From positions 1,860,001-1,924,000 of the forward strand of contig NZ_JBDFMI010000001.1 in assembly GCF_047238185.1 (NCBI RefSeq): 64,000 nucleotides of DNA. Reading direction: 5' to 3'. The translations under genes and the position numbers were made by a program. Under the pieces are notes generated by a model. It ran no database searches. It saw nothing but the letters and a program-made list of their open reading frames with translations, and was not told the DNA's origin. Positions 15,714 through 24,468 of this stretch are shown here, one piece after another. Within the stretch, counting starts at the first letter, position 1, and each line of letters begins with the position of its first letter. The stretch is from Bacillus_AD sp047238185. Lineage in GTDB: Bacteria > Bacillota > Bacilli > Bacillales > DSM-1321.

Positions 15714-16901
15714 ATGGTAGAAGTAAAATTGCACGATATAGGAGAAGGAATGACCGAGGGAGAAATAACCTCTTACCTGATTAAGGAAGGCGATCCGGTC
15801 ACAATTGATGAGCCGTTGGTTGAAGTGCAAACAGATAAAGTAGTAGCTGAACTTCCCTCGCCCATCAGTGGAATCGTCAAACAAATACTCTTTCCGGTCG
15901 GCAGCACGGTTAGCGTAGGAACAACGCTCCTGACTATTGAACCCGAACATGCCGGCATTAAACATCAGCAAATAAAAGAAGATCACAAAAAAACGCTTTC
16001 ACTTGCCTCACCTATCGTAAACCAAAAACGAATACTCGCCACTCCATATACTCGAAAAATCGCCAGAGAGAACGGCATAAACCTGGACGATGTCCCCTCC
16101 TCTGATCCATCAGGAAGAATTACTGAGGAAGACGTTCTGCGCCATATGAAGCAACCAGCGAAACAGAAATCAGTAGCATTGCAGGAGACGGTCAAACGTG
16201 ATGCTGTCGATATGGAATACTTGCCGTTTACAGGCATACGCAGGCAAATTGCACAAAAAATGACCAAATCTTTATTTACAATCCCGCATGTGACACAATT
16301 TGAAGAAGTCAATATGACTTCCCTCATGAAGGTGAAAGAAGAATTAAAAAGCAAGCAGGTGCCTGTTTCAATCAGCTCCTTTTTAATTAAAGCTCTAACG
16401 ATCGCCTTAAGGGACTTTCCTATTTTCAACAGCAAGCTAGACGATGAACAGGAACGGATCATCCTTGAAAAACAGATGAATATCGGTATTGCGGTCGATA
16501 CAGAAAAAGGATTGGTCGTTCCTGTCATCCGCCAAGCTGATCAGCAATCAATCAGGCAGCTGTCGGAGTCTATTTCGGAAGCCAACCGGAAAGCAAAAGA
16601 AGGTTCATTGTCACCGTGGGATTATAAGGGCGGCACGTTTACAGTCAGCAATGTCGGGCCGCTCGGCAGTATAGCGGCAACCCCGATTATCAATTATCCG
16701 GAAAGTGCAATTATCGCTTTCCATAAAACCAGAAAGATACCGATTGTGAATGATGAAGACCAAATTACGATTGGGCATATGATGAACATTTCGATGTCAT
16801 TCGACCATCGTATCGCGGATGGTGCTACAGCAATCGCTTTTACCAACCGTTTCAAGGCTCTGATTGAACAACCGGCAAGGCTATTAGTGGAGTTGATCTA
16901 A
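15714..16901 (+). CDS. 2-oxoacid dehydrogenase E2, dihydrolipoamide acyltransferase
   Basis: A 395-residue protein with a single lipoyl domain (1-76, lipoylated Lys42 in QTDKVVAE), a linker, a peripheral-subunit-binding domain (about 108-145, ATPYTRKIARENGINL) and the catalytic core (about 170-395). The core ends with the active-site SFDHRIADG, His365 and Asp369. The ribosome site AAGGAGG lies just before the ATG, 10 bases after the E1beta stop. One lipoyl domain is typical of BCKDH and Bacillus-type E2 proteins. It transfers the acyl group to CoA. Confidence 0.94.
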   Translation: MVEVKLHDIGEGMTEGEITSYLIKEGDPVTIDEPLVEVQTDKVVAELPSPISGIVKQILFPVGSTVSVGTTLLTIEPEHAGIKHQQIKEDHKKTLSLASPIVNQKRILATPYTRKIARENGINLDDVPSSDPSGRITEEDVLRHMKQPAKQKSVALQETVKRDAVDMEYLPFTGIRRQIAQKMTKSLFTIPHVTQFEEVNMTSLMKVKEELKSKQVPVSISSFLIKALTIALRDFPIFNSKLDDEQERIILEKQMNIGIAVDTEKGLVVPVIRQADQQSIRQLSESISEANRKAKEGSLSPWDYKGGTFTVSNVGPLGSIAATPIINYPESAIIAFHKTRKIPIVNDEDQITIGHMMNISMSFDHRIADGATAIAFTNRFKALIEQPARLLVELI

Positions 16902-18317
16902 ATGGTAGTAGGTGAAATTATCCAAGAAAAAGATGTAATGATTATCGGCGGCGGCCCCGGCGGCTATCATGCTGCCATTCGAGCGGCACAATTAGGCCTC
17001 ACGGTCACACTGGTCGAAAAAAAGACTCTGGGAGGAGCATGCCTGAATCAAGGGTGCATCCCTTCCAAAGTCTTTACACATGCAGCAAAACAATGGAGCC
17101 AATTAACCAATCTCCCTAAGCTGGGAATCAAAGTGGAAAATCAAACAATTGAACTTCCAACCTTGCTTGCTTACCAAAAGAAAATGATCGACCAGCTCCG
17201 TCATGGTGTTGAAGCATTGTGCAAAGCCAATAAAATCGAAGTGATCGAAGGCTCAGCCGCCTTCCTGTCAGAAGACCGCATCGGTATAGAAAATGGGCAT
17301 GCTTTCGATACTTTCAGGTTCAAGCATGCCATCATCGCAACCGGTAGCACTGTAAATGGAACTGAATATGATTCGCCTTTTGTGCTGGCAGCGGATGAAC
17401 TGTATAGCTTGAATCAGCTTCCTCCCTATTTACTTGTCTATGGACATGACTATATCGCTATAGAAGCGGCTATGTCCATGTCTGCTTTTGGCAGCAAAGT
17501 TGTTTTTGTACAGGATGCTCCATTTCCATTCGACCATGACATCAGCCATGAGTTGAAGAGGCAATTCAAAAAGAAAGGGATAAAGTGGTTCCAGGAATCA
17601 GCTCTGATAGACATTCATTCCAACGATAAGGGCGTCCAAGCCAAGTTTAAAACGGAAGAACAAGAAACCTTTTCATTGGAATGCACCCATTTTTTGATGG
17701 AAGGACGAAGAAATCCGAATACGAAGGAAATGGGGCTGGAACGCATTGGGATCGAGTTGGATGAGAACGGTTTTATCATTACGAATCACCGGCTAGAAAC
17801 TAGTTTGCCCCACATTTATGCAGTAGGCGATGTGACAGAAGGAGCCCTCCTTGCAAGTAAAGCACTTAAACAAGGGAAACAGGCAGCGGAAGCAATAGCC
17901 GGCATGCAAACAGCGTTTTCCCTTTCCTTTATACCGAATGTGGTTCATTCCCTACCGCCAATTGCTTCTGTAGGATTGACTGAGCAACAGGGTATCGACT
18001 CTGGATATAGCGTCATTGCCTCCCGCTTCCCTTTAGCTACGAATGGGATGGCTGCCGTTATGGGAGAAAGCTCCGGTTTCATTAAAGTGATCGCCGATCA
18101 AAAAACAGATCTCATACTCGGCCTTCATATGATTGGCCATGGTGCGATCGAACTATCCTCTGCCTTTGTGCAAACACTCGAAATGGTTGCTAAGACGACA
18201 GATCTTCAAGATATTTTCTACGCGCATCCTAGCCTGAATGAAACACTGCTAGAATGCATAGAAGGATTGACAGGGACGGCAATCCATATGGTTCCAAAGA
18301 AACAATCCGTAAAATGA
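16902..18317 (+). CDS. Dihydrolipoamide dehydrogenase (E3)
   Basis: A 471-residue FAD flavoprotein reoxidising the E2 lipoyl group with NAD. It has the FAD-binding GGGPGGYHAAIRAAQLG (16-32), the redox disulfide in GGACLNQGCIPSK (Cys47, Cys52) and the C-terminal His-Glu pair in AHPSLNE (His442, Glu447). The usual GGGxIG NAD-binding glycine motif in the middle is changed: the region reads VYGHDYIAIEAAM (about 184-196). The ATG begins the base after the E2 stop. It completes a four-gene operon. Confidence 0.93.
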   Translation: MVVGEIIQEKDVMIIGGGPGGYHAAIRAAQLGLTVTLVEKKTLGGACLNQGCIPSKVFTHAAKQWSQLTNLPKLGIKVENQTIELPTLLAYQKKMIDQLRHGVEALCKANKIEVIEGSAAFLSEDRIGIENGHAFDTFRFKHAIIATGSTVNGTEYDSPFVLAADELYSLNQLPPYLLVYGHDYIAIEAAMSMSAFGSKVVFVQDAPFPFDHDISHELKRQFKKKGIKWFQESALIDIHSNDKGVQAKFKTEEQETFSLECTHFLMEGRRNPNTKEMGLERIGIELDENGFIITNHRLETSLPHIYAVGDVTEGALLASKALKQGKQAAEAIAGMQTAFSLSFIPNVVHSLPPIASVGLTEQQGIDSGYSVIASRFPLATNGMAAVMGESSGFIKVIADQKTDLILGLHMIGHGAIELSSAFVQTLEMVAKTTDLQDIFYAHPSLNETLLECIEGLTGTAIHMVPKKQSVK

Positions 18318-18351
18318 CATGGAATGCCCTTGACTTTCTATTCAAGCTGAA

Positions 18352-18396
18352 AAAGGCAAGAATGCTGTTCAATCTTCATTCTTGCCTTTCTTTTTT
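18352..18396 (+). terminator. Terminator of the 2-oxoacid dehydrogenase operon
   Basis: A 13-bp stem AAAGGCAAGAATG / CATTCTTGCCTTT followed by CTTTTTTG, 35 bases after the E3 stop codon. Confidence 0.9.
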
Positions 18397-18399
18397 GTT

Positions 18400-18640
18400 T
18401 AAAGAGGGAAATAGGATGTTTTTGTGAATTGCACCTTCATTTTACTGTTGTTGGATTGCCTGATTGCTTTGTTTCAAAAATCAAGTGGTGAATCTGGCAC
18501 TCTGTTCAGTTTTATAATCTTGAAATGCCTATCATGCTTGCGGCCGCATTGGATTCGTTCATAGATCAGTCTTTACTAGACCTTAAGGAATACCTCTTAG
18601 TCTATTTAAAATGAGCGAACTATTATTTTGACTTTTCAAT
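18400..18640. other. Intergenic stretch without a recognisable feature
   Basis: No reading frame with a ribosome site and no repeat is seen here. The promoter and Fur box of the next gene lie just downstream. Confidence 0.4.
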
Positions 18641-18647
18641 AAACAAA

Positions 18648-18702
18648 TTGATATACATTTTTTGCTATGGTAAACTATCTCTGATAATGATTATTATTAT
18701 CA
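18648..18702 (+). promoter_or_regulatory. Promoter with overlapping Fur box
   Basis: TTGATA (18648-18653) and TAAACT (18671-18676) are 17 bases apart, with a TGG extended -10. TGATAATGATTATTA begins at 18682 and the motif extends to ATTATCA at 18702. It matches the 7-1-7 Bacillus Fur box TGATAATNATTATCA with one change, and it covers the expected start point. Repression by Fur under iron sufficiency is expected. Confidence 0.75.
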
Positions 18703-18844
18703 AACATGTACACTTGATTATCAAGGACTACTAGCATCCAATCCCTTTGCATTGAATTACATAATAATCTAATAATCGCTAGACTGGAAGGAAACACATT
18801 GCAAACTGCAATCATCTTTTACCATATAAAAAGGAATGAACACT

Positions 18845-19636
18845 ATGTCAATTGACTTGGATTTCTCTCTTGTGAATCACTATTATCATATTTCGCCTAA
18901 AGGAGCCGGCCAGCCTTTGGCCGAAATGCCTGCAACTGATTTTTTCAATCCGGAAACATTAATACAAATGATGCATAAAGCTGGCCACACAGTTGAAGCA
19001 TTAGGCTTGGATTTGCCCGCTTCTTTTTTTGGTACATCTCTATGCAACTTATGTTCTACCAAGTTGCTTTTTCTTGCACAATCAAATGTCCTTATTGACT
19101 TATCACTTAAGAATCTCCTTTTTCAGGTTGAGGTTCATGATGACCATGCCCACCTTGGATACAAAATAGAAACACTATCGTATAGCGAAGTGCCTGAGGT
19201 GGATAGCCTTTCTGTAATCCAAAAAGACTGGGAACGTTTTATTTCTTCAGAGATTACTCCCGCAGTGGAAGCAATAGCTTCCGCTGCAAGCCTAAAACCT
19301 TCCATGATATGGCTGCAATTCGGCGGTGAAATGGGTATGTTAAGGGATTTTATACAACAAAACGAAAAAAATGAATGGGTACTAGCAGCATTCAAACAAC
19401 AATTCGAACTATTATCCGAGCTGCTTTCTCCTGCTCTATTTAACCGGAAACGGAATCCATTCCAGCACACCAATAAATATGTGGACAATCCATATCAAGA
19501 GGGAGAACAATTAGTGATGCGTTCCTCATGCTGCCTCTATGACCAAAGAAAAGGCGGGGTAAAATGCTTCGTTTGCCCCCGATTAAAAGAGACAGAACGG
19601 GAAGAAATGAAACGGCACATACAAACTGTCCATTAA
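18845..19636 (+). CDS. FhuF-like ferric siderophore reductase / iron-sulfur protein
   Basis: A 263-residue cytosolic protein. The C-terminus has SSCCLYDQRKGGVKCFVCPR, the Cys-Cys...Cys-x2-Cys set that binds a 2Fe-2S cluster in FhuF, which reduces siderophore-bound ferric iron. The upstream domain is divergent but fits the FhuF/IucA-C-terminal family layout. The ATG at 18845 is 8 bases after AAAAGGA, whereas the upstream ATG touches that site. The Fur box in front supports an iron role. No siderophore transporter lies beside it. Confidence 0.82.
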   Translation: MSIDLDFSLVNHYYHISPKGAGQPLAEMPATDFFNPETLIQMMHKAGHTVEALGLDLPASFFGTSLCNLCSTKLLFLAQSNVLIDLSLKNLLFQVEVHDDHAHLGYKIETLSYSEVPEVDSLSVIQKDWERFISSEITPAVEAIASAASLKPSMIWLQFGGEMGMLRDFIQQNEKNEWVLAAFKQQFELLSELLSPALFNRKRNPFQHTNKYVDNPYQEGEQLVMRSSCCLYDQRKGGVKCFVCPRLKETEREEMKRHIQTVH

Positions 19637-19654
19637 AAAAATAGGTGTTTTATC

Positions 19655-19689
19655 AAGACCTTCTAACTAGACCAAGGAAGGTCTTTTTG
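19655..19689 (+). terminator. Terminator after the FhuF-like gene
   Basis: AAGACCTTC / GAAGGTCTT stem with a 13-base loop and a TTTTT run. Confidence 0.85.
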
Positions 19690-19794
19690 GCTTATTATCA
19701 TAGGAAATGCATCTGTTCATTTACACTTATTCCAATGAATAGTTGCAATAGGGACATAACACCTACTTTTTGTCTTTGAAAAAAAATACCCGTC

Positions 19795-20280
19795 CTAGTT
19801 GTTCCTTTGCCTTTTCATAAGCATTCTATACAGCGGATAAAGCATCATAATCCCGAAAAGCAATATAGCTTCAAGCAAAGGTTGGATTACATTGCCTAGC
19901 GGCGAAGGAGACACAACAGAAAAAGTATAGCTGAATGCTAACAATAGAATAAATAAGCATAGATGTACCAATAGAAACCGTTTCAAAGGAAAACCATCAT
20001 TCTTGATTCGATAGCGGACAATCGCCAATGCCGCTGCAACTAGAAAAAGAGATAAAAATACCCATTCGATCCTGCCTTGCCATATGCCTAAATGATCAAT
20101 CCTTTGAAACTCTTCTTGTGTAAGGTTCTTTTTAGACAGCCAAGACTCCCCTCTATGGATACGATAACTATCTAGCAATGCAAATCCTGCATACAGTAAA
20201 AACATCAATCCTGTATATATATAGGTATAGAGTGGCTTAACAGATTGTTTGGCTTCTGTATCGATTATTCCCTTCAGCAT
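19795..20280 (-). CDS. Four-helix membrane protein of unknown function
   Basis: A 161-residue integral membrane protein with four predicted helices (about 17-36, 72-88, 101-120 and 135-152) and a basic tail KRQRNN. The ATG follows AAAGGAGGGG with good spacing. It lies 36 bases downstream of the nitronate monooxygenase gene on the same strand, so it may be cotranscribed. No motif is recognised. Confidence 0.75.
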   Translation of the reverse strand: MLKGIIDTEAKQSVKPLYTYIYTGLMFLLYAGFALLDSYRIHRGESWLSKKNLTQEEFQRIDHLGIWQGRIEWVFLSLFLVAAALAIVRYRIKNDGFPLKRFLLVHLCLFILLLAFSYTFSVVSPSPLGNVIQPLLEAILLFGIMMLYPLYRMLMKRQRNN

Positions 20281-20316
20281 GGATTGCCCCTCCTTTCGCT
20301 TTGATTCATAAACTAC

Positions 20317-21276
20317 TTAAAAGCCACTATCCAAAGTGTTAGTTGCTTCAGATAATGAGCGTCTTGCTTCCTTCATCATCCCCTCTATCAATTGCGCAAC
20401 GGTTGGCTGGTCCTTTATCAATCCACTGATCTGGCCCCCATTCAGGAACCCATTTTCCATATCCCCTTTTAATGCACCGAGAATATGTTGCTCCTCCGTT
20501 GTCAGCCTATTAAACTCTTCAGCTGCAATACCTTGTTTTTCCGCATTTAAAAGAGTTTTTGCATATGGATTTTTTAATATCCTTCTGACTCTTCCAACCG
20601 AGCGCCCGACAATGACTGTTTCTTCACCAGACGCACCCATAACTATTTTCTTATATGTATCATGGAACGGAGCATCCTTCGTTGCAATGAATCTTGTTCC
20701 CATTTGGACACCTTTTGCCCCAAGCATTAAGGCTGCAGCAAGCCCCCTGCCGTCGCCGATTCCGCCCGCGGCGATAACTGGCAATGGACTGGCATCCACT
20801 ATTTGCGGAATTAATGTGAACGTTGTCAATTCAAGATTTGAGTTGATGCCTGCTGCTTCATATCCTTCTGCCACCAACAAATCGACACCCGCTTTTTCGG
20901 CATTGACCGCATGTTTGACGGAAGCAACTACAGCCATCACTGTTGCACCATGTTCATGCAGTCTTGATACATAGGGGCCAGGATTGCCGGCGGATAAGGA
21001 GACAACCGGTATAGAATGCTTACTGACAAGTCCGATCAGTTCTGTTGTGTATGGAGTAACGCCTAAGGCTATATTCAAAGCAAACGGCTTATCTGTCCTT
21101 GCTTTCAATTCAAGTATGATTTTATCTACGTCATCAGGATGCATGGTTCCGCAGCCAATGGTCCCCAACCCTCCTGCTTCAGATACAGCAGACGCTAGTG
21201 CTGCGTTGCTTATATTACCCATTCCTCCTTGAATAATTGGATATTTAATGTTCAGCATTTCCGTGAGATTCTTCAT
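20317..21276 (-). CDS. Nitronate monooxygenase / FabK-like FMN oxidoreductase
   Basis: A 319-residue TIM-barrel FMN protein of the nitronate monooxygenase (2-nitropropane dioxygenase) family. It starts with IKYPIIQGGMGNISNAALASA and has VAEGYEAAG and the phosphate-binding GGIGDGRGLAAALMLGAKGV. The family oxidises nitronates, but the same fold includes the enoyl-ACP reductase FabK, so the substrate is uncertain. The ATG at 21276 follows GGGAGTG. It sits after paaX on the same strand but beyond a hairpin, so it may be outside the paa unit. Confidence 0.85.
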   Translation of the reverse strand: MKNLTEMLNIKYPIIQGGMGNISNAALASAVSEAGGLGTIGCGTMHPDDVDKIILELKARTDKPFALNIALGVTPYTTELIGLVSKHSIPVVSLSAGNPGPYVSRLHEHGATVMAVVASVKHAVNAEKAGVDLLVAEGYEAAGINSNLELTTFTLIPQIVDASPLPVIAAGGIGDGRGLAAALMLGAKGVQMGTRFIATKDAPFHDTYKKIVMGASGEETVIVGRSVGRVRRILKNPYAKTLLNAEKQGIAAEEFNRLTTEEQHILGALKGDMENGFLNGGQISGLIKDQPTVAQLIEGMMKEARRSLSEATNTLDSGF

Positions 21277-21314
21277 TTGCAACACTCCCTATGGCTATTT
21301 CTTCAAAACAAATA

Positions 21315-21342
21315 GCCTACTAATGGTCATTCACTGGTAGGC
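21315..21342 (-). terminator. Possible terminator after paaX
   Basis: GCCTACCA and TAGTAGGC form a stem with one G-T pair on the minus strand, followed by TATTTGTTTTG. It lies between paaX and the nitronate monooxygenase gene. Confidence 0.45.
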
Positions 21343-21358
21343 CGTTGGAACGTATGCG

Positions 21359-22240
21359 TTAGTCTATGATGAGAGGATGCTCAGCGGCATTATAATAGGA
21401 ATCCTTCTGATTCAAATCATTTCCTTCCTCAAAAACGGATTCAAAGAAGGCATTGGCTGGTTTTGATAAGATTCGATAGTATTGGCTGAATAATGAGGCA
21501 GCATGGTTCCCGCTCCATCGTGGACGGAGCAATTCCTGAGGGAGTCCGGGATCAACAAACAAGAACTTACGGTATTCATGAACTAGGTTGGTCAATACGG
21601 CAAAGCATTCTGCATTAGTCATCTCTTCTCTTTGTATGGAGCTTTGATCAATAATGAATTGTGAGCTGTACATGGAAATGAAAGACTCATATTTGGCTTC
21701 AACTTCATCCAACGGCCAGCTTTTTTCTACCAAATCCTTTGCATTGGCTGGACCCTTGTAATCAGAAATAAAAAAGTCGGCATATTGTCCGATATCATAT
21801 TTTTGAATCAGCTGGTGCACCTCTTCCTCCAGATGATTGGGCGATAACCAGCAACCGCTTGAAAAACTGCCGAATCCGCTCCAAAGAAGCTCTTTCCGCA
21901 ACTCATCACGAATCTGCCTTTTTTCTTCGGGAATCGTATACATGAGGATACGCCATTTACCGTCCCATTTTTGCGGATTTAGTTTATAAATCCTTTGCGC
22001 TGCCTCTTCCATACGGTGCATTCCCCGCTCCGTTAATGAGTAGTAGCTTTTATTGCCTTGTTTCTCCGATTCCACCCATCCTTGCTTCACCATCCTGGAA
22101 ATCGCAACACGAACTCCCTGCTCATTATGCCCGAATTCTTTTAATAACGAGATTAGGCTGCCGATCCATATTTTATTGCCATAATGACGGACATATTCTC
22201 CATAAATAGTAAAAATCATTGATTGAGTATTGGCGCCCAC
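21359..22240 (-). CDS. paaX: PaaX-family repressor of phenylacetate degradation
   Basis: A 293-residue regulator. The N-terminal winged helix-turn-helix (about 8-75, NTQSMIFTIYGEYVRHYG and EQGVRVAISRMVKQGWV) and the central domain with KWRILMYTIPEEKR and the C-terminal FAVLTNLVHEYRKFLFVDPG are typical of PaaX. It represses paa genes until phenylacetyl-CoA binds. The GTG at 22240 is taken because family similarity starts at once; the ribosome site is weak. It is the last gene of the leftward paa cluster, 100 bases after paaJ. The probable operator is the inverted repeat before paaK. Confidence 0.92.
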   Translation of the reverse strand: MGANTQSMIFTIYGEYVRHYGNKIWIGSLISLLKEFGHNEQGVRVAISRMVKQGWVESEKQGNKSYYSLTERGMHRMEEAAQRIYKLNPQKWDGKWRILMYTIPEEKRQIRDELRKELLWSGFGSFSSGCWLSPNHLEEEVHQLIQKYDIGQYADFFISDYKGPANAKDLVEKSWPLDEVEAKYESFISMYSSQFIIDQSSIQREEMTNAECFAVLTNLVHEYRKFLFVDPGLPQELLRPRWSGNHAASLFSQYYRILSKPANAFFESVFEEGNDLNQKDSYYNAAEHPLIID

Positions 22241-22340
22241 CGATTATTCACTCATTTCAGATAGTTTTGTAAATTCCTTACTCTATCTTCCATTATATCT
22301 TCTATCACTTCACAATCAAATCATTATTTGCCAATATTAT

Positions 22341-23558
22341 CTATATAAACTCATTAAACCGCTTTAAAAGAATTGAAATTCCTTGCCCTACCCCAATGCA
22401 CATTGTAGCTAGACCGTAATCCACACGCCTTCTTTGCATTTCATGGACAAGAGTAGTGGTGATCCTTGCCCCGCTTGCCCCCAACGGATGCCCAAGAGCT
22501 ATACTGCCTCCATTGACATTGACTCGATCCTTATCCAAGCCCAACTCTTGAATGCATGCCAGCGTTTGTGATGCGAACGCTTCATTCAATTCTATCAATC
22601 CAATATCCTCCAGATTTTTCCCTGTACGCTCCAGCAATTTTTTCGTGCTGTAAACTGGCCCGATTCCCATTATCTCCGGCTCCACTCCGCTGACAGCTGA
22701 TGCGACATATTCAGCCAACGGCTCAATGCCCAATTCTGCTGCCTTCTCTGCACACATCAATAACAACATAGAAGCTCCATCGTTAATGCCTGATGCATTT
22801 CCTGCTGTAATACTGCCTCCGGGCACAATCGGCGAGAGCTGTGATAACGCTTCATATGCAGTATCTGCCCGTGGATGCTCATCTTTCTCCAGACAGATAA
22901 GGTGTCCCTTTCTGTCTTTATAGGTGACCGGGACGATTTCTGTTTCAAATAGGCCTTTTTCTATTGCAGTCTGAACCCGCATTTGACTTTCAAAGGCGTA
23001 TTCATCCTGCTCGAGCCGGGAAATATGGAATTGGTCAGCCACTTTTTGGGCCGTTTCCGCCATAGAATCACTACCATATTGCTTTTTAAGTATGGGATTG
23101 GTAAAACGCCATCCAATCGTTGTATCAATCAAAGAAAGATTCCCCCGGGCAAAACTCCGTTCAGGTTTTAATGCGACTAATGGCGCTCTCGTCATGCTTT
23201 CGGTTCCGCCTGCAATGAAAACATCCCCTTCGCCCATGGCAATTGCCCTTGCCGCGTAAATAATGGCATCCATGCCAGACCCGCATAGACGGTTGATTGT
23301 CGTTCCTGCCACAGAAACGGGCAGGCCGGCTAAAAGGGAAGCCATTCTTGCAACGTTTCGATTATCCTCGCCGGCTTGGTTGGCATTGCCCAATACAACT
23401 TCCTCAATCTCTTCCGGATTGACTGCTGGATTCCGTTCAAGGATTGCTTTTATGGCGCTTGCCGCCAGGTCATCCGGGCGGATATCCTTAAGGATGCCAT
23501 TATATTTACCTATCGGTGTTCGGACTGCATCTATAATAGCAACTCTCTTCCTATTCAT
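22341..23558 (-). CDS. paaJ: 3-oxoadipyl-CoA thiolase (acetyl-CoA acyltransferase)
   Basis: A 405-residue thiolase. The nucleophilic Cys is in TINRLCGSGMDA (about 92), the His in GGSIALGHPLGASGAR and the second Cys in ATMCIGVGQG. The GSMTRAP-like ESMTRAPLVALKP segment is typical of PcaF/PaaJ. In phenylacetate catabolism it cleaves 3-oxoadipyl-CoA to succinyl-CoA and acetyl-CoA, and also the earlier 3-oxo-5,6-dehydrosuberyl-CoA. The ATG overlaps the paaH stop (ATGA), so translation is coupled. Confidence 0.92.
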   Translation of the reverse strand: MNRKRVAIIDAVRTPIGKYNGILKDIRPDDLAASAIKAILERNPAVNPEEIEEVVLGNANQAGEDNRNVARMASLLAGLPVSVAGTTINRLCGSGMDAIIYAARAIAMGEGDVFIAGGTESMTRAPLVALKPERSFARGNLSLIDTTIGWRFTNPILKKQYGSDSMAETAQKVADQFHISRLEQDEYAFESQMRVQTAIEKGLFETEIVPVTYKDRKGHLICLEKDEHPRADTAYEALSQLSPIVPGGSITAGNASGINDGASMLLLMCAEKAAELGIEPLAEYVASAVSGVEPEIMGIGPVYSTKKLLERTGKNLEDIGLIELNEAFASQTLACIQELGLDKDRVNVNGGSIALGHPLGASGARITTTLVHEMQRRRVDYGLATMCIGVGQGISILLKRFNEFI

Positions 23559-24430
23559 ATTTTTCCCGCCTTTTCTGCAATAGTGGCATATTCATAGATG
23601 CCCCTTCCTGTCTTCCTGCCGAGTCTGCCAGCCTTCACATATTGTTCCAATAACGGAGCAGGACGGTATTTTTCACCCAATTTTTCATGCAAATACAGTA
23701 AATTGTTCAATCGGACATCCAGTCCAACCAAATCGGCCAATTCAAAGGGACCCATCGGATAATTCAAGCCAAGCTTTATGGCTTTATCTATTTCTTCGGG
23801 AGTCCCGAGCCCTTCCTGAAGCATATAAAAGGCTTCATTCCCTACCAATGCACTTATTCGGCTCGTAACAAAACCGGGAAATTCGTTAATAACGACCGTT
23901 TCCTTCCCCATTTGTTCTGCTATTTCACGGATGGCAGCGACCGTTTCATCCGATGTTTCGAGCCCGCGGACCATCTCTACCAAGGGCATACTATGGACTG
24001 GATTAAAGAAATGCATCGCCATTGTTTTCTGTGGCCGTTTACCGTAGGATGCAATTTCTGTGGGGCTCATCGTAGAGGTATTAGTGGCAAATAAACAAGT
24101 ATCAGACGCATATTGCTCCATCATTTGAAATACTTGTTGTTTGATTTCTTTCTTTTCAGGGACAGCTTCGATTATGACATCCGCTTCTTTCAAACACCTT
24201 TCCATATCTGAACTATATATTATTTTTTTATCGATCATCATTGCTTGTTCATCTGTGATTTTTCCTTTTTTCAGCCCTTTTTCAATTAGTCGACGGATTG
24301 TAACCTGTGCTTGTTCCAAAGCCTCCTCATGAAGGTCCGTTAAAAATACGGAATAACAGCCAAGCGCTGCAGCATACGCAATCCCTCTTCCCATGACGCC
24401 AGAACCAATGATCGCAACCGTACGGATCAT
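23555..24430 (-). CDS. paaH: 3-hydroxyadipyl-CoA dehydrogenase
   Basis: A 291-residue NAD-dependent 3-hydroxyacyl-CoA dehydrogenase. VAIIGSGVMGRGIAYAAAL (4-22) is the NAD-binding Rossmann motif, AMHFFNPVHSMPLVEMVRG holds the catalytic His, and NEFPGFVTSRI follows. In the pathway it oxidises 3-hydroxyadipyl-CoA. The ATG at 24430 follows GGGGGAATTAAT; an upstream in-frame start lacks a site. It lies 38 bases after paaG. Confidence 0.93.
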   Translation of the reverse strand: MIRTVAIIGSGVMGRGIAYAAALGCYSVFLTDLHEEALEQAQVTIRRLIEKGLKKGKITDEQAMMIDKKIIYSSDMERCLKEADVIIEAVPEKKEIKQQVFQMMEQYASDTCLFATNTSTMSPTEIASYGKRPQKTMAMHFFNPVHSMPLVEMVRGLETSDETVAAIREIAEQMGKETVVINEFPGFVTSRISALVGNEAFYMLQEGLGTPEEIDKAIKLGLNYPMGPFELADLVGLDVRLNNLLYLHEKLGEKYRPAPLLEQYVKAGRLGRKTGRGIYEYATIAEKAGKI

Positions 24431-24468
24431 ATTAATTCCCCCTTTATGAAAGTCCATTAGTCCCTTTT

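Noticed and set aside
20336..20974. A 212-codon plus-strand frame opposite the nitronate monooxygenase gene
   Set aside because: It is antisense to an intact conserved gene and has no ribosome site or domain.
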